A stretch of DNA of 64,000 bases, from the NCBI GenBank assembly GCA_963575745.1, contig CAUYUJ010012213.1, positions 181,583-245,582 of the forward strand, read 5' to 3'. The notes under the pieces were generated by a model. That model was not told the DNA's origin. It made no database searches and saw only the letters and a list, made by a program, of their open reading frames with translations. Shown here piece by piece: positions 10,505 to 20,464 of this stretch. How positions within the stretch are numbered: position 1 is the stretch's first letter; each line of letters starts with the position of its first letter. A program made the translations under genes and the position numbers. This DNA is from Prorocentrum cordatum (lineage: Eukaryota; Sar; Dinophyceae; Prorocentrales; Prorocentraceae).

Positions 10505-11553
10505 ATGGCACCGAGCGAAGGCCCCGCCGGCCCGTCGCTCGGGGGCCCGCGCCAGCCGCGGCGTGTCTCGTGGGCCGACGGCGGCGAGGAGTGCGGGCAG
10601 GCGACCTCGGTGTCGGTGCGCCATAATGCGCTCGAGAAGGCCGCTGGCACCAAGTCGGGCGGTGGCCAGGCCATGCAGGCGGAGGACGAGACAAGGGGGG
10701 CCGCAAGGAGCTGCCGCAGGGAGGCCAAGCGGCGGACGCGCCATGGGCACAGAAACAGCAGGAGTTTTTGGCAGCCCCAAGAGGGACCCTCACCGAGGAG
10801 GTTGTGGCGGCCTGCCTGGCTCAGCTCGCTGACAAGGGCGCGTTCATCCGTGACCAGGACCGCGCCAAGCTGGCCCCGCCGCCGCAGCCACCCAAGCAGG
10901 TCAAGCCCAAGACCTACTCGCAGGTACTGCGGTCCTGCGCCTGGGAGCTGGAGAAGCTGGACAATCAGGCGGCCGCGAAGGCGGCGGCACACCAGGGGGC
11001 CGTCGAGCAGCTGGAGCAGGCGAAAATGGCCGTGGAGCAGGCGGCCGCGGCGCTCACGGCGGCTCGCCAACGCCAGGCCGAAGGCCGCGATGCTCTCGAG
11101 CAGGCCAAGCGGATGGAGCAGGCCGGCCTGCTGCCTGGTTACACACCGGCCCGCGGCGTTGAGCTGGCCAATGCGATCGCGGGCCTGGAGGCTTCGGCAG
11201 CCGTCACCGCTGATGGGCCCGAGGCCGCCAGCCTCGAGGCTTCGCGCGCAGTCCTGCAACGGAAGGTTGACGCCATCCGAGCCGATATCGCCGAGGCTGA
11301 GTGCGCGGCGGCGCCCAGCGAAGACGCGCCCATGGGCGAGCGGGCAGGGCCGCGTGGGCCGCCCGCTGCAAATGCTCCTCCTGCTGCTGCTGCTGCAGGT
11401 GGCGAGCGGCGCGGGGACCCTGCGGGCTCAGAGGGTTCGGAAGACGACCACGTGGCCTTCTTCTTTGCCCAAGTCGACCAGCTCGAGGGTGAGAACCGCC
11501 GTAAGCTCGAGGAGGCGTGCCAGGCCGCAGGGATCGAGCTCCCAGTCGCCTAG
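10505..11553 (+). pseudogene. LINE first ORF, coiled-coil protein, frameshifted
   Basis: The likely start is the ATG at 10505 (MAPSEGPAG, then RRVSWADGG). Frame changes between about 10620 and 10740 move the protein into the frame that runs to the stop at 11551. That frame gives a long Ala/Glu/Gln-rich heptad-like stretch (EQLEQAKMAVEQ, ALEQAKRMEQ), expected to form a coiled coil, then an acidic tail. Placement between a spliced leader and an endonuclease domain fits ORF1 of a dinoflagellate LINE, which would bind RNA and assemble the retro-complex. The ORF1 name rests on position and composition; no RNA-binding motif was identified. The frame change suggests a dead copy. Confidence 0.6.
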
Positions 11554-11570
11554 CGCGCCCGTGGCTCCGA

Positions 11571-12330
11571 CAGCCGAGGCCCAGAGGTGGCTGGCCCAGG
11601 CTCGGCGTGAAGTCGGAGCGTGGGGGTTGGGCACTGCCAACACCGCGTCCTGCGGCAGCACGACGCGCCGGCTGCAGCTGGAGGCTACAGCCGACGTGGT
11701 TTTCCTGCAGGAGGTGGGCGCGGCCCCAGGCGCGGCGCATGAGGCTGAGCATGCCCCCTCGGAGAAGGCTGGAAGGTGACTTTCAGCGAGTCGGTGCGCA
11801 CCGAGAACGGCGGCCTGCCCAGCTGTGTGGGCATCGGCGCGCGGGCGCACATTGGGGTGGGCAGTGAGCCCAAGGGACCCGTGGGTCAACCGCGGAGAAC
11901 CTGGAGGGTCCCTGGCGGGGTCGGTGTACCTAGTGGCGGCCAAGGGCCTCGATGCGGAGTCGAAGTCGGTCCTGGGGCAGTTAGGGGAGTACCTCGCTCA
12001 CGCCGAGGTGCCCCGCGAGCTGGGGGCCTGGGGCCGGCCGCAGGAGGTCGACGGCATGGTCGTGGCCTGCGTCGGGCCAGGCTCGGGGATCAACTTCTTC
12101 GCGGTGATCTCGAGCAGCCTAGGCGGCAAGGTGGGCGGCTGTAGCAGGCAGGCTGCGGCACTGGCGCCGCGCGGGCCCGCGCGGCTCCTGCTCGGCGAGA
12201 AGGGCCCCCCCGAGCGCGGGCTGGTCTACGTGGCGGCGCGGGCGCTGCCGCGCAGCGGCCCGTGGGGCCGCGGCCCGAGCCTCCCGCGTGGGAACCCTTC
12301 TTACGGCAAGCGCGCGCTGCGCTTGCCAAG
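11571..12330 (+). pseudogene. LINE AP-endonuclease (EEP) domain, broken
   Basis: The domain is spread over at least three frames. The first has ATADVVFLQEVGA near 11685-11720, the usual Q-E metal-binding segment of exonuclease-endonuclease-phosphatase enzymes. The second starts near 11776 with FSESVRTENGG. The third, from about 11880, carries SVYLVAAKGLDAES, GINFFAVISSSL and FLGEKGPP-like sequence (here LLGEKGPPERG). Such domains nick target DNA to prime LINE reverse transcription. Two or more frameshifts within 700 bp make it non-functional. It is directly downstream of the coiled-coil ORF on the same strand. Confidence 0.65.
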
Positions 12331-12534
12331 CTGGGCGTCGCTGCAGGGCAGGCGACCTCGGCGACAGATGCGGGGGATTCGGTGGCGACGCGGGAGATGG
12401 GCGGGCCGCAGCCGCCGCCCGATCCCGACGCCCCTCGGCCTGTCTTCGAGGAGGGTGTCGACGCCGCCGCGTCCAGGTGTGAGTCGAGTACTTCTGCCGG
12501 TGGGCGGGTGACGGTTATCGGCTCCACGTCGGCG

Positions 12535-13893
12535 TCAACGCGGTTTCGCTGAGGCCCCTGAGCGGGGGCCTCGACGCGAGCTGGGCGCGGCCTGCGCGGG
12601 GGCGCGGCGGATGGCCCCGTCATGCTTGACCTGGCGGTCGACGAGGGCGCCCCGCTGGATGGTTCGTCGGCTGCAGCGCCACCCACGTCGCCGGGCGCTT
12701 TGCCGGGGCCCGGGTGGCCGCGAGCCACAGAAACCAGGGGCGCCGTCGAGGTCCACGGCGAGAGGTGCTGGGCTCTGTCGCCGAATGCTTAGCTGGGGCC
12801 TGCCCTCAGGTGCGCCCGCGTGGTAAACGGCGAGCGGGGCAGGTCCGCCTCGCCGGGGGATTTGATGCTGCCGCGGCTGGGGCGCTAGCAGGGGGTCGGT
12901 CTTCCGCGGTGCCCGTGGGCTCTCCGAGAGCCGCGGGCTCTCGGGCTGCCGTCGGCGTTGCCGTGGGCCCTCGGGCCGCTGTCGGCGATCGGCTGGGAGA
13001 GCGCGCCGTTGTTGGTGGGGCAGCGCGGGCGGGGCCGCGTTTGGCCGGAGGGGCGGCGTGTTGGCTTGGGCGAGGCAGGGGGCAGCTCCGGGGGCGCCCT
13101 GTCGCCCCGCCTCCGAGGCAGGGGGAACTTCGCGACCGCTCCAGCGTGTTTGACGAGCTTGACTGCGCGGGCGCCGCGCCGTAGCAGCAGCGGGCAAGTG
13201 GCGCTGGAGGCGGCGGCAAGGCTGGCGGCGGCAGGGTGCTGGGCTCGGTCGAGCGGTCCGTCTCGGTTCTGAGCAGCTAGTCCAGCATCCGTCGGGGGCG
13301 GGGGGGGGGTGGGCAGGATTCAGCCCTGCAGCGCCGCGACCCTTCCCCGCGCCGCCGCGTGCCTTAGCGGCGGCAAGGGCGGCCGCTGTCGCCTCTCGCG
13401 CCCACTTGCGCCAAAGCTGGCTCCGCCCCCTGCCGCGGTGGCCCTCTAGCTCCGTCGCGAATCTGCGGGCCCCCCGCTCGAGCGTTTCCAATTGGTTGTA
13501 GTTGAGGTGGCTGAGCATGTGGAGCTGGCGCCCCCACTTCCGAACCTCCTCCGCTGACGGCAGGCCACCTCCCAAGTCCCCGGCCGCCAGCAAGTCCGTC
13601 TTGGCACGCGGCGCCTTCAGCTGCCCCAGCGCCTCGGGGATCGCCGCCGTCGCACGCGGTCTGCGGAGGCAGGCCAACGTCTCCCAGATGGCGGCCCCAA
13701 CGCGGCGCCGCCGAGCTGACGCAGGGCAGCCTTTAGGACGAGGCCCCCCTCCAGGCAGCAGCGCGCCCTTCCCCGCGCGCTGCGGCTCGGCGTCGCGCCC
13801 GACGTGGAGGCGGAAGTCCTCTGGCGCCGCGTGGCGCGGGCCGATCAAGTCGGCCCCCGTCAACATGGCGACCTCCCCGCGCAGTTGGTTCAC
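12535..13893 (-). pseudogene. LINE endonuclease-RT linker, inverted relative to its neighbours
   Basis: The minus strand is open for 452 codons. Its first 200 residues contain SAEEVRKWGRQLHMLSHL, QLETLERGARRFATELEG and SQLWRKWAREATAAA, the Arg/Ala/Trp-rich helical linker that in dinoflagellate LINEs normally sits between endonuclease and reverse transcriptase. The second half is low-complexity Pro/Arg sequence and probably not coding. Endonuclease (left) and RT (right) are both on the plus strand, so this piece looks inverted in place, or belongs to another copy inserted backwards. The family assignment is from memory of such elements, so confidence is moderate. Confidence 0.45.
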
Positions 13894-14029
13894 CGTGTCC
13901 TGCTGCCCCAGTGCAGGGCGGTGCTGGCGCTGCGCGTCGCTCTTGCAGGGCGCCGCTGGCCTGGGCGCCCCACCTCGAAGGGGCGGCGGGGCCAGCGGGG
14001 GTCACGGTCGCGCTCGTCGCGCTGAAGGG

Positions 14030-15500
14030 CGAGTGCCGGGAGGTCTGGCGCTGCGGCGAGGCGCCGCCGCTGTGCCTCGACGCAACGCCCCCAGCAAGGG
14101 CCCCATCGAGGAGGTCTGCCAGGCCCCTTCGCCCGGCGACATCAGGAAGGCGGCGGCTGCCTTCAAGGGGTCCACGGCGGACGGCCTCGTCGCCGTCGGG
14201 CTTCTGCCGCAGGTGCTGGAGGAGACGCGCAGTTCCCCGGGGCAGTTCGACATGGCGCGCGTTGTCTTCCTGGCGAAGGCGGAGGGGGACTTGCGCCCCA
14301 TTGGGTTCCTCGCCAGCCTGGCCCGCGTGCCGGGGAAGATGCGCCGCGGCGAGGCCCGGCCCAGGACTGGGAGAGGCAGCGCCCCATGGGGGCTTTTCTC
14401 TTCGGCGGCGAGGGTAAGTCATGCGAGGGCGCGGTCTGGATCCAGGCGTTTGACACCGACGTGACAGCGGCGATGCGGCAGCATTCGACGACGTCGATGC
14501 TGCGCGCGTCCAAGGCCTGCGAGCGGGATCGCCATGATGGCTTGGTAGCAGCGGCTCGGAGGCATGGGTTTCGAATGCGACGCTTGAAGCTCACCTTCCG
14601 CTGGCGCGGTGGGTGGCGCAGGCTCTGTTTGGGCAAGTGGGTGACCGAGGCCTTCTCGCTGGGGACCTCGATCGTCGCGGGCCGCGCCTTCGCGACGACC
14701 CTACTGAAGGTTCTGCTCTTTTCGGCCAGGTACCTCCTCGTGCAGAGCTGGCTGGATGTCCGCGCCTACCTGGTCGTGGACGACGTCGCCCTGGCGGTCT
14801 ACGGTCGGCTGCGAGACGTGGAGTTTGGCATCTCTGGCGTGTCCAGGTGGCTCTGCCAACGGCTGGGGGAGGGCGGCTTCATCATCTCTGTCGCCGAGGG
14901 CGCGATTGCATCTAGCGGCGCGGATGCGGGCAAGAGGGCGGCCCACCGCCTCAGGAAGAGGGGCTCCTGGTTGCGCAGCGAGGCCAAGAACCCGGGGATC
15001 GACTTCACGCTCGATGGCAAGGCATCGCGGGGAGTGCTTCGAGGCAGGCCGGGGCGTCTCTCGGTGAAGGCGTCGCGGCGCGTGCGTATGAGGCGAGCAG
15101 GGGCCAAGTTCGGTGGCTGTGTTCAGGCGCGGCGGCCTCGCCGCAACCGCCCCAGGCGCCCCCGTCGAGGGGGCGCCGTCCAGAGCGCTCGACCAGGCCA
15201 GGGCAATCAATGGCAAGGCGGTGGCAGGCGGGCGTGGCAAGGGGTGCAGGACGTTGCAGTTCGCCATCCAGCCAGGGCCTGGCTGGCGTCAGGATCCCGC
15301 CTACGCAGCGAACTGCCTGCCACTGGCGGCGTGGGCTAAGGCGGCGTTCGCCCAGCTCGGGCCTGAGACAAGCGCGAGCAAGGTCCTCGAGGCGGCGCGG
15401 CCTGCCCGCTGGCGTCGGGTCACGGGGCCAGCAGGTGCCGTGCACCTCGGCTTCGGCCGCGTCGGGTGGGCCGCGGGGTCGCGGCGCGCGTGGGCCACCG
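14030..15500 (+). pseudogene. LINE reverse transcriptase, broken
   Basis: The N-terminal part (14100-14380) has DIRKAAAAFKGSTADGL and ARVVFLAKAEGDLRPIGF, typical of the RT region that selects the template. The main part (14430-15130) reads FDTDVTAAMRQHS, ACERDRHDGLVAAARRHGF, LGTSIVAGRAFATTLLK, then LVVDDVALAV at about 14767-14796, the catalytic aspartate pair with Val in place of the usual Tyr two residues before it. Downstream are KNPGIDFT and, after a frame change near 15110-15180, CLPLAAWAKAAFAQLGPE. An apparent deletion after TADGL and several frame changes show it is dead. It ends at a 45-bp motif (15507) shared with another LINE fragment. Confidence 0.75.
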
Positions 15501-15506
15501 ACAGGA

Positions 15507-15551
15507 CTTGCCAAATCTAATCGAGGTTTTTTGGGGTTTTTCTTTCGGCCC
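15507..15551 (+). repeat. 45-bp LINE-boundary motif, copy 1
   Basis: CTTGCCAAATCTAATCGAGG, then T6-GGGG-T5 and CTTTCGGCCC. The same sequence with a few changes lies in reverse orientation at 31637-31681. In both places LINE-derived coding sequence abuts its CTTGCCAAATC end. Confidence 0.8.
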
Positions 15552-15644
15552 ACAGCAACGAGCCCCTGCGTGAACTTTCGCACCAGGAAAAACTAGTGGT
15601 GGTGGCGCGAAAATTAAGACAAAGCTGGCGCTCTTGTTCGTCCC

Positions 15645-15757
15645 TCCTCCTCCTCCTCCTCCTCCTCCTCGTCCTCGTCCTCCTCCTCCTCCTCCTCCTC
15701 CTCCTCCTCCTCCTCCCCCTCCTCCTCCTCCTCTTCCTCCTCCTCCTCCTCCTCGAT
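15645..15757. repeat. (TCC)n microsatellite
   Basis: About 110 bp of TCC with a few TCG and TTCC units, between the LINE boundary and the HAD-like gene. Confidence 0.9.
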
Positions 15758-15972
15758 GGGGGGATGTGGACAAGCACGTGCATGCCTAGATTACCCGCCC
15801 ATGGGCTACAAACCCTTGTCGTTGTTTCAATGTCGCCTGGGTCAGCCTCGCGGATAGCATCACGTTGCTTATTGTTTCGCATTACTATCGACATCGCCAG
15901 TGTTTTGTCCCGTAGTCTCTCCAGGCTCAAAGGCTTGGCTGATTCGGCCACAGCACATTGGATGTTGGCACT

Positions 15973-15985
15973 GGCTGCTTCGGCC
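15973..15985 (+). promoter_or_regulatory. Mini-hairpin GGCTG-CTT-CGGCC upstream of HAD-like gene
   Basis: A 13-nt hairpin (5-bp stem, CTT loop) ending 8 bp before the ATG at 15994. A second copy with an ATT loop is at 15937-15949. It belongs to the family described in the findings; a regulatory role is inferred only from position. Confidence 0.6.
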
Positions 15986-15993
15986 AGAGTCCA

Positions 15994-16931
15994 ATGCTCA
16001 TTGGCCTGGACATCGGAGACTGCATTTCAAGGCGCGCTCCTCCAGGCCAACCGAAGCCCGAGAAGCCAGGCCATTGGAACACACGGGAAACATACGACTT
16101 TGATACAGAAGAGGGGGAGGTGGAGGACGAAGCGAAGGATGAGGAGGTGCTCCTCGTCCTTCTTTTCGCTACAAACTCCCAGGCGAATTCTACAGCGAGG
16201 TCGTGCCAGGCTTTTTCCAGTTCATTGTGCTGTTCTCCCTGGCGTACGGCGCCGGCGCAATCCACCTCATCAGCAGGACCACTAAGGGCGAGCGATTGGT
16301 CCCGAACAACAGATGGGGCTCGGTGGCCAGGGCATGGTGATGGCAGGGATAGATGGGGCCCAAACAAGACTTGTCTAGGATGGGCCCTTATTCCCTGTGC
16401 CAGCACCATCAGGTGGAGGCATGGGTCATTCGCTTCGCCCGCGAGTGCGGCCTGGCCCAGATGAGCACCCCGAGCTCTCAATGGGATATCTCGACCCATG
16501 TGCACGCGTGCGCAGAAACATGGGGCCACCGGGGAAAAGGCCCCATTGCCAAAGAGTTGGGTCTGACGCACTTCGTGGACAACACGGCGGACTGCATCTG
16601 GAGCGTGCTCTACGATTCGGCTGGCAACGCGAGCGCCACCATGCAGGTGCACGCCGATTGGAAACGCATGTGTGTTACATAATAAGATGACAAGTTTTTG
16701 GTGGGAAGAGATTTTCAATATGTGTTTTGGTCCTCCGAGGCTGCCGTCCACTTCACGGGGCTCAATCCCGTCGGGAACGTCTCCCAATTCTCTCCGTGCT
16801 GCTCCGTGCAATCTTGGCGAGAGCTTGCCGTTATGCTGGAGTTGCCCTACGTTGACAAGGCCAGGCGGGCTGACCTTTGCAACCCTAGACGTAATCAAAC
16901 CGACGGCGCTACTTGGCGATCGTCAGTCTGA
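15994..16931 (+). pseudogene. HAD-like hydrolase family gene, interrupted
   Basis: The start at 15994 gives MLIGLDIGDCISRRA, the HAD motif I region (Asp at the strand end, D-x-x-D spacing rather than the usual D-x-D). From 16173 the coding sense moves to another frame: VPGFFQFIVLFSLAYGAGAIHLISRTTKG, cut here as VPGFFQ and AIHLISRTTKG, then VEAWVIRFARECGL and KGPIAKELGLTHFVDN (about 16540-16590), which fits the HAD acidic motif IV. A further block, FTGLNPVGN and SVQSWRELAVMLELP, follows in the same frame to 16931. Stops at 16338, 16350 and 16680 interrupt it. They could lie in introns (a pyrimidine tract and CAG precede 16183) or mark a pseudogene. The substrate is unknown. Confidence 0.55.
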
Positions 16932-16974
16932 GGTCGAATAGGGCGTGCGGGCCAGCTCTCCAGAGGCATGGGAC

Positions 16975-17541
16975 ATGCTGGGCCCCATGGGGCCGCCCAA
17001 GATGCGCAGCATCAACATGCTGCCAGATCTACTGAGCCATCTCAAGCACCACATCGTCCAGGAGTTCGGCCACATCACGTACCACGGGGGCCTCTTGCTC
17101 AATACCATGTTGTGGCCCTTCCCTTCTTCTGGGAAGCGCGGGCGTTCCAATGCGCAGGCGGTCAGTGGGTCATCAGCGGCATCTCCAACAACGCATGGAG
17201 ACACCAATTCAGCGTCCAGTGTGCCAACGGCGCCTACTACTCAGCCGTCAGAGCCTACTGAGCAGGCAAGCCAATCGGCTGATTCGGCCAAGGACGACAC
17301 GAGTCAGCAATGGTCCAAGTGGCGCACGGCTGGCACGTGCAGCGCTAACTGGCACGACAAGAAGATGCAGCGAGCCGTTGCGCACCGGGTCCGAATTGAG
17401 TCCGGCTCTCCCGCGGCGCGGAGGTACATCCAGCTACCCATGTGCAGCGGCTGTGGGCGCAATCAGCCAGCAACAACATGCTGGCGGGTTTTCTGCCGCC
17501 CTTGCTGCGTTGATGCAGGCGGCTGCGGCGTGCACTGGTGA
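16975..17541 (+). CDS. Hypothetical protein with C-terminal cysteine-rich motif
   Basis: I do not recognise this protein. The frame is open from about 16945 with the first ATG at 16975, giving 188 residues (MLGPMGPPKMRSINMLP). The middle is Ser/Thr/Pro/Gln-rich and likely disordered. The C-terminus has MCSGCGRNQPATTC, then CRPCC and CGVH, an arrangement of about eight Cys and one His that looks zinc-binding. Similar Cys-rich tails occur on many dinoflagellate proteins. It follows the HAD-like gene by about 40 bp and could be its last exon. A mini-hairpin copy (17277-17289) lies inside the reading frame, translating as ADSAK. Confidence 0.5.
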   Translation: MLGPMGPPKMRSINMLPDLLSHLKHHIVQEFGHITYHGGLLLNTMLWPFPSSGKRGRSNAQAVSGSSAASPTTHGDTNSASSVPTAPTTQPSEPTEQASQSADSAKDDTSQQWSKWRTAGTCSANWHDKKMQRAVAHRVRIESGSPAARRYIQLPMCSGCGRNQPATTCWRVFCRPCCVDAGGCGVHW

Positions 17542-17920
17542 CTCGGCCACGCTACTGGAATGATCGCGCCAACCCAATCCGTCTTCGTCATCCGATCAGC
17601 CCCACCTCGCCATTCATGCCATCAGCACCACTAGCAACTAGCCTAGCACGGAAGCGACAAACCTGGGGGTAAGTTGTGAGGAAGTCTCAAGCGGATTAGC
17701 AAAGGTACAATCGCCGTATGAATAACAGAAGTAGTAGCACTGCCAATAAAAGTAGCGGCCAAGGGCATGATTGTCAAACGGTGTTTCTCTGCTTGGACTG
17801 CGCCCAGAGACCCCAGATCAGACTGCCTCCGTTCCATTCCGTTCCACCTCATGTTTTCAAACAGGTTTTACTGGCTCAAGCTGTTTCGGCCTTTGCCGTC
17901 TACCTCGTACCTGCGCTGCT

Positions 17921-17933
17921 GGCTGTTTCGGCC
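17921..17933 (+). promoter_or_regulatory. Mini-hairpin GGCTG-TTT-CGGCC touching the ATG
   Basis: It ends one base before the ATG at 17934. Another copy lies at 17879-17891 (AGCTGTTTCGGCC, where the outermost pair is lost). It belongs to the 13-nt hairpin family. Confidence 0.6.
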
Positions 17934-20405
17934 ATGGGCAAGCGCCCGCCGCCTAAGTCTTCTCCGGGCTCCTCCGTGAAGGCTCCCAGACGCCAATTGA
18001 AGGCAAAGACCCCCGATGCGCAGGTTGATGCCGCGCAGAAGAGCGCGGATCAGAAGCTCCAGGATGACAACATGTGCGTTAAGGTCTTGGCCCAGGTCCA
18101 CGACGCCTTGGAGACGATCAACAAAGACGCCATCTTCGCGGGCGTGATGGACATGGAGCCCCTCAGGATCGGTGACGGCGGCATGCAAGCGCCGTTCAGC
18201 CAGGAAGAGTTCAACAACGTCCTCAGCACCCCTCCAGAGACCAACTCCACTGATCACTTCTACCTCTGTGGCGGAAATTTTCTATGGCAAAGTTTTACTT
18301 GGTTGGTGAACCACAGAGTTCCAATAAACCATGGACAAATTGCCGAACTCCAGCGCTTCAGTTACAAGCACGACGACCCACCCAACAGGCTGGAGTTCAA
18401 TGTCGTGGTGTGCGTGGACTCAGCAAACACAGACGTCCTGAGCCACAAGGGCGCGATGATGCGACTTTCATCGCCCGAACCTGTCTTCGCTGTCTTGTTC
18501 TCCATTGCCAAGGCGATCCAGGAGGGCGTGGACGAAAAGATCCGCATGCGCTGGCGGAAGGTCTTACTCACGGCCCCCTTCCAATTTGAGGTCGTTCCTG
18601 AAGGGGAGGAAAGGTTCTGGCGCTCACAGAACCTGAGGCAACGCCTCATCGAGGCGGGGGTGGTGTCCCACATGTCATGCAGGCAGTGGGTGTACGACAT
18701 CATGGGGTTCAAGGCCGCCAAGGAAAGGGAGCTGCAGAAGTCCATTAGCTCGCTGGTGCTTGCAAAAATGTACAACGCGAAGATCACGTTCGCCGGCGGC
18801 GCTAACAAGATCACCATCAGCGACAGCTTCATTGACAGCGCTGCGACGGTGTTCGAGCGTGTCTTGTCCCAGGAGACGGCCAGGCACTGGCTGGAGTGGG
18901 CAGAGGAAAAAATGCTCGGCGAATACCCCTTCAAGACGATCGCTGCGCTCCAAGCTCTCGTGGATCGGGCTCGGAGCCCAGTGCATATCTCGTGGGCGGT
19001 CTGGGGCATCACAGATCTGTGGAGGATGGAGCTCATCACACTCGGGGATTTGTCAGGCAAGAAGATGAAGGACTACCGAACGTCCTACATTGAGGTTCTG
19101 AACCTCAAGTTCGACATGAAGCAGTATTGCCTTTACACGTGGCTTCCCACCCTGGGCCTGAAGGTCGAGCAGGTCCATAAATTGCAGGAGGTGTTTGAGG
19201 ACTTCGGGAGCGTGCGGGCCAAGATGTCTGCCTACCCTGGAGAAGTTGCGGACACCACGTGGCTTGTGGTTTGGCGGTCCGAGGGCCTGAACAAAATTGC
19301 CGACATCCTGGAGGACTTCATCTGCACCGTGAACTGGGACATGCGCTACAAAGATGCAGTTCGGTCGAAACATAAGATTAACGAGTTCCTTGAGTACGAC
19401 TCTGTCCAAGAGAAGCTCAACGAGATCAAAGTGGAGCTGGCAAAGGAGATGAGCGTCGCCATCGACTGCGCCCAGGGCAGCGCCGGGGGGGGCACGGCTG
19501 CTTCGGCCACCGCCACAGAGACCGCAACACCAGAGGCGGCTCCTTCAGGCTTCGAGAGCTTGCCCGAGTCCGAGCAAGAGCAGTGGGTCAAGTACGCGAA
19601 CAAGCTGTTAAGCACGTACGTCGAACTGATCCCTGAACCTAAGACGGGCGCCGAGCTGGAGAACGCCCTCAAGGACTCCAAGCTGCGCGAGATTCGGGGC
19701 GACCCGGTGGGCCTCGTCCTGTACTACTTCGACGTCAAGGGGCACGGTGAAAGCGAGCATAGGCCCGAGCTTCGCATTCCGTCGCTGCGGGAGCCTATCT
19801 ACACGAAGATCGTCCGCGCCGTGCTCAAGGCCCGTGCGCCGCCAGGCGGACTGGGGCACATTCGAAACGGCGAGGTTGCGATCATCATGGATGGCGGTCG
19901 GAAAGGTAACAGCAACAAGCTCATAGCACCATGGAAGGAGAATACGTCCAAGGAGCAGCAGAAGAAGAAGAAGGAGGACGACGACGAGGACGAAGACGAA
20001 GAAGAGGATGACCAGGATGACGAGAAGGGGAGCGTCACCAGTTCCATCTTGCAGCTCGTGTACACAGAGGAGAGCCTCAAGGAACGGCGCCTTCGCAACA
20101 AGAGCTCGACAGGCTCCGTCCGCCAAACGGAGTGGGCGCACATGGTTTCGTCAAGCAAGATCTGCCTCCCTGAGCGTGCTCGCAAACACTTCCCAGGGAC
20201 GACGGCGGGCGACACCATCGTCGGGATCACCAAGCCTGACTACAGCAGGGAGTGGCAGATCTCATGGAAAGTCAAGAAGGAGCTGCTGGGCAAGCGCAAC
20301 ATCATTCGCGTGGGTGGCAAGGCCAAGGGGGCCGACGACGGGGAGGGCACTGACAAGGCAGCAACTGCCAAATCAATTAGCTGCATTGGCACCGCCATGC
20401 CATAG
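17934..20405 (+). CDS. Unknown 823-residue protein, intact
   Basis: One uninterrupted frame. The ATG at 17934 (MGKRPPPKSSPGSSVKAPRR) is preferred to earlier in-frame ATGs because the composition becomes protein-like there and a mini-hairpin ends just before it. The N-terminus is basic (about residues 1-40). A mixed globular region follows to about residue 510 (FYLCGGNFLWQSFTWLV, NVVVCVDSANTDVL, HWLEWAEEKMLGEYPF, WAVWGITDLWRMEL). Then come an Ala/Thr-rich linker with a mini-hairpin in frame (19496-19508), a second globular part, and a Lys then Asp/Glu-rich stretch near 19960-20030. I see no catalytic motif I can name. Both the length without introns and the good codon texture suggest a living gene. 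The next ORF may be its continuation. Confidence 0.75.
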   Translation: MGKRPPPKSSPGSSVKAPRRQLKAKTPDAQVDAAQKSADQKLQDDNMCVKVLAQVHDALETINKDAIFAGVMDMEPLRIGDGGMQAPFSQEEFNNVLSTPPETNSTDHFYLCGGNFLWQSFTWLVNHRVPINHGQIAELQRFSYKHDDPPNRLEFNVVVCVDSANTDVLSHKGAMMRLSSPEPVFAVLFSIAKAIQEGVDEKIRMRWRKVLLTAPFQFEVVPEGEERFWRSQNLRQRLIEAGVVSHMSCRQWVYDIMGFKAAKERELQKSISSLVLAKMYNAKITFAGGANKITISDSFIDSAATVFERVLSQETARHWLEWAEEKMLGEYPFKTIAALQALVDRARSPVHISWAVWGITDLWRMELITLGDLSGKKMKDYRTSYIEVLNLKFDMKQYCLYTWLPTLGLKVEQVHKLQEVFEDFGSVRAKMSAYPGEVADTTWLVVWRSEGLNKIADILEDFICTVNWDMRYKDAVRSKHKINEFLEYDSVQEKLNEIKVELAKEMSVAIDCAQGSAGGGTAASATATETATPEAAPSGFESLPESEQEQWVKYANKLLSTYVELIPEPKTGAELENALKDSKLREIRGDPVGLVLYYFDVKGHGESEHRPELRIPSLREPIYTKIVRAVLKARAPPGGLGHIRNGEVAIIMDGGRKGNSNKLIAPWKENTSKEQQKKKKEDDDEDEDEEEDDQDDEKGSVTSSILQLVYTEESLKERRLRNKSSTGSVRQTEWAHMVSSSKICLPERARKHFPGTTAGDTIVGITKPDYSREWQISWKVKKELLGKRNIIRVGGKAKGADDGEGTDKAATAKSISCIGTAMP

Positions 20406-20464
20406 GGGTCACGAGCTCGCCGTTCGGCTGACTCTGATGGCATGGCGGCTTGCCATCGCAATTA

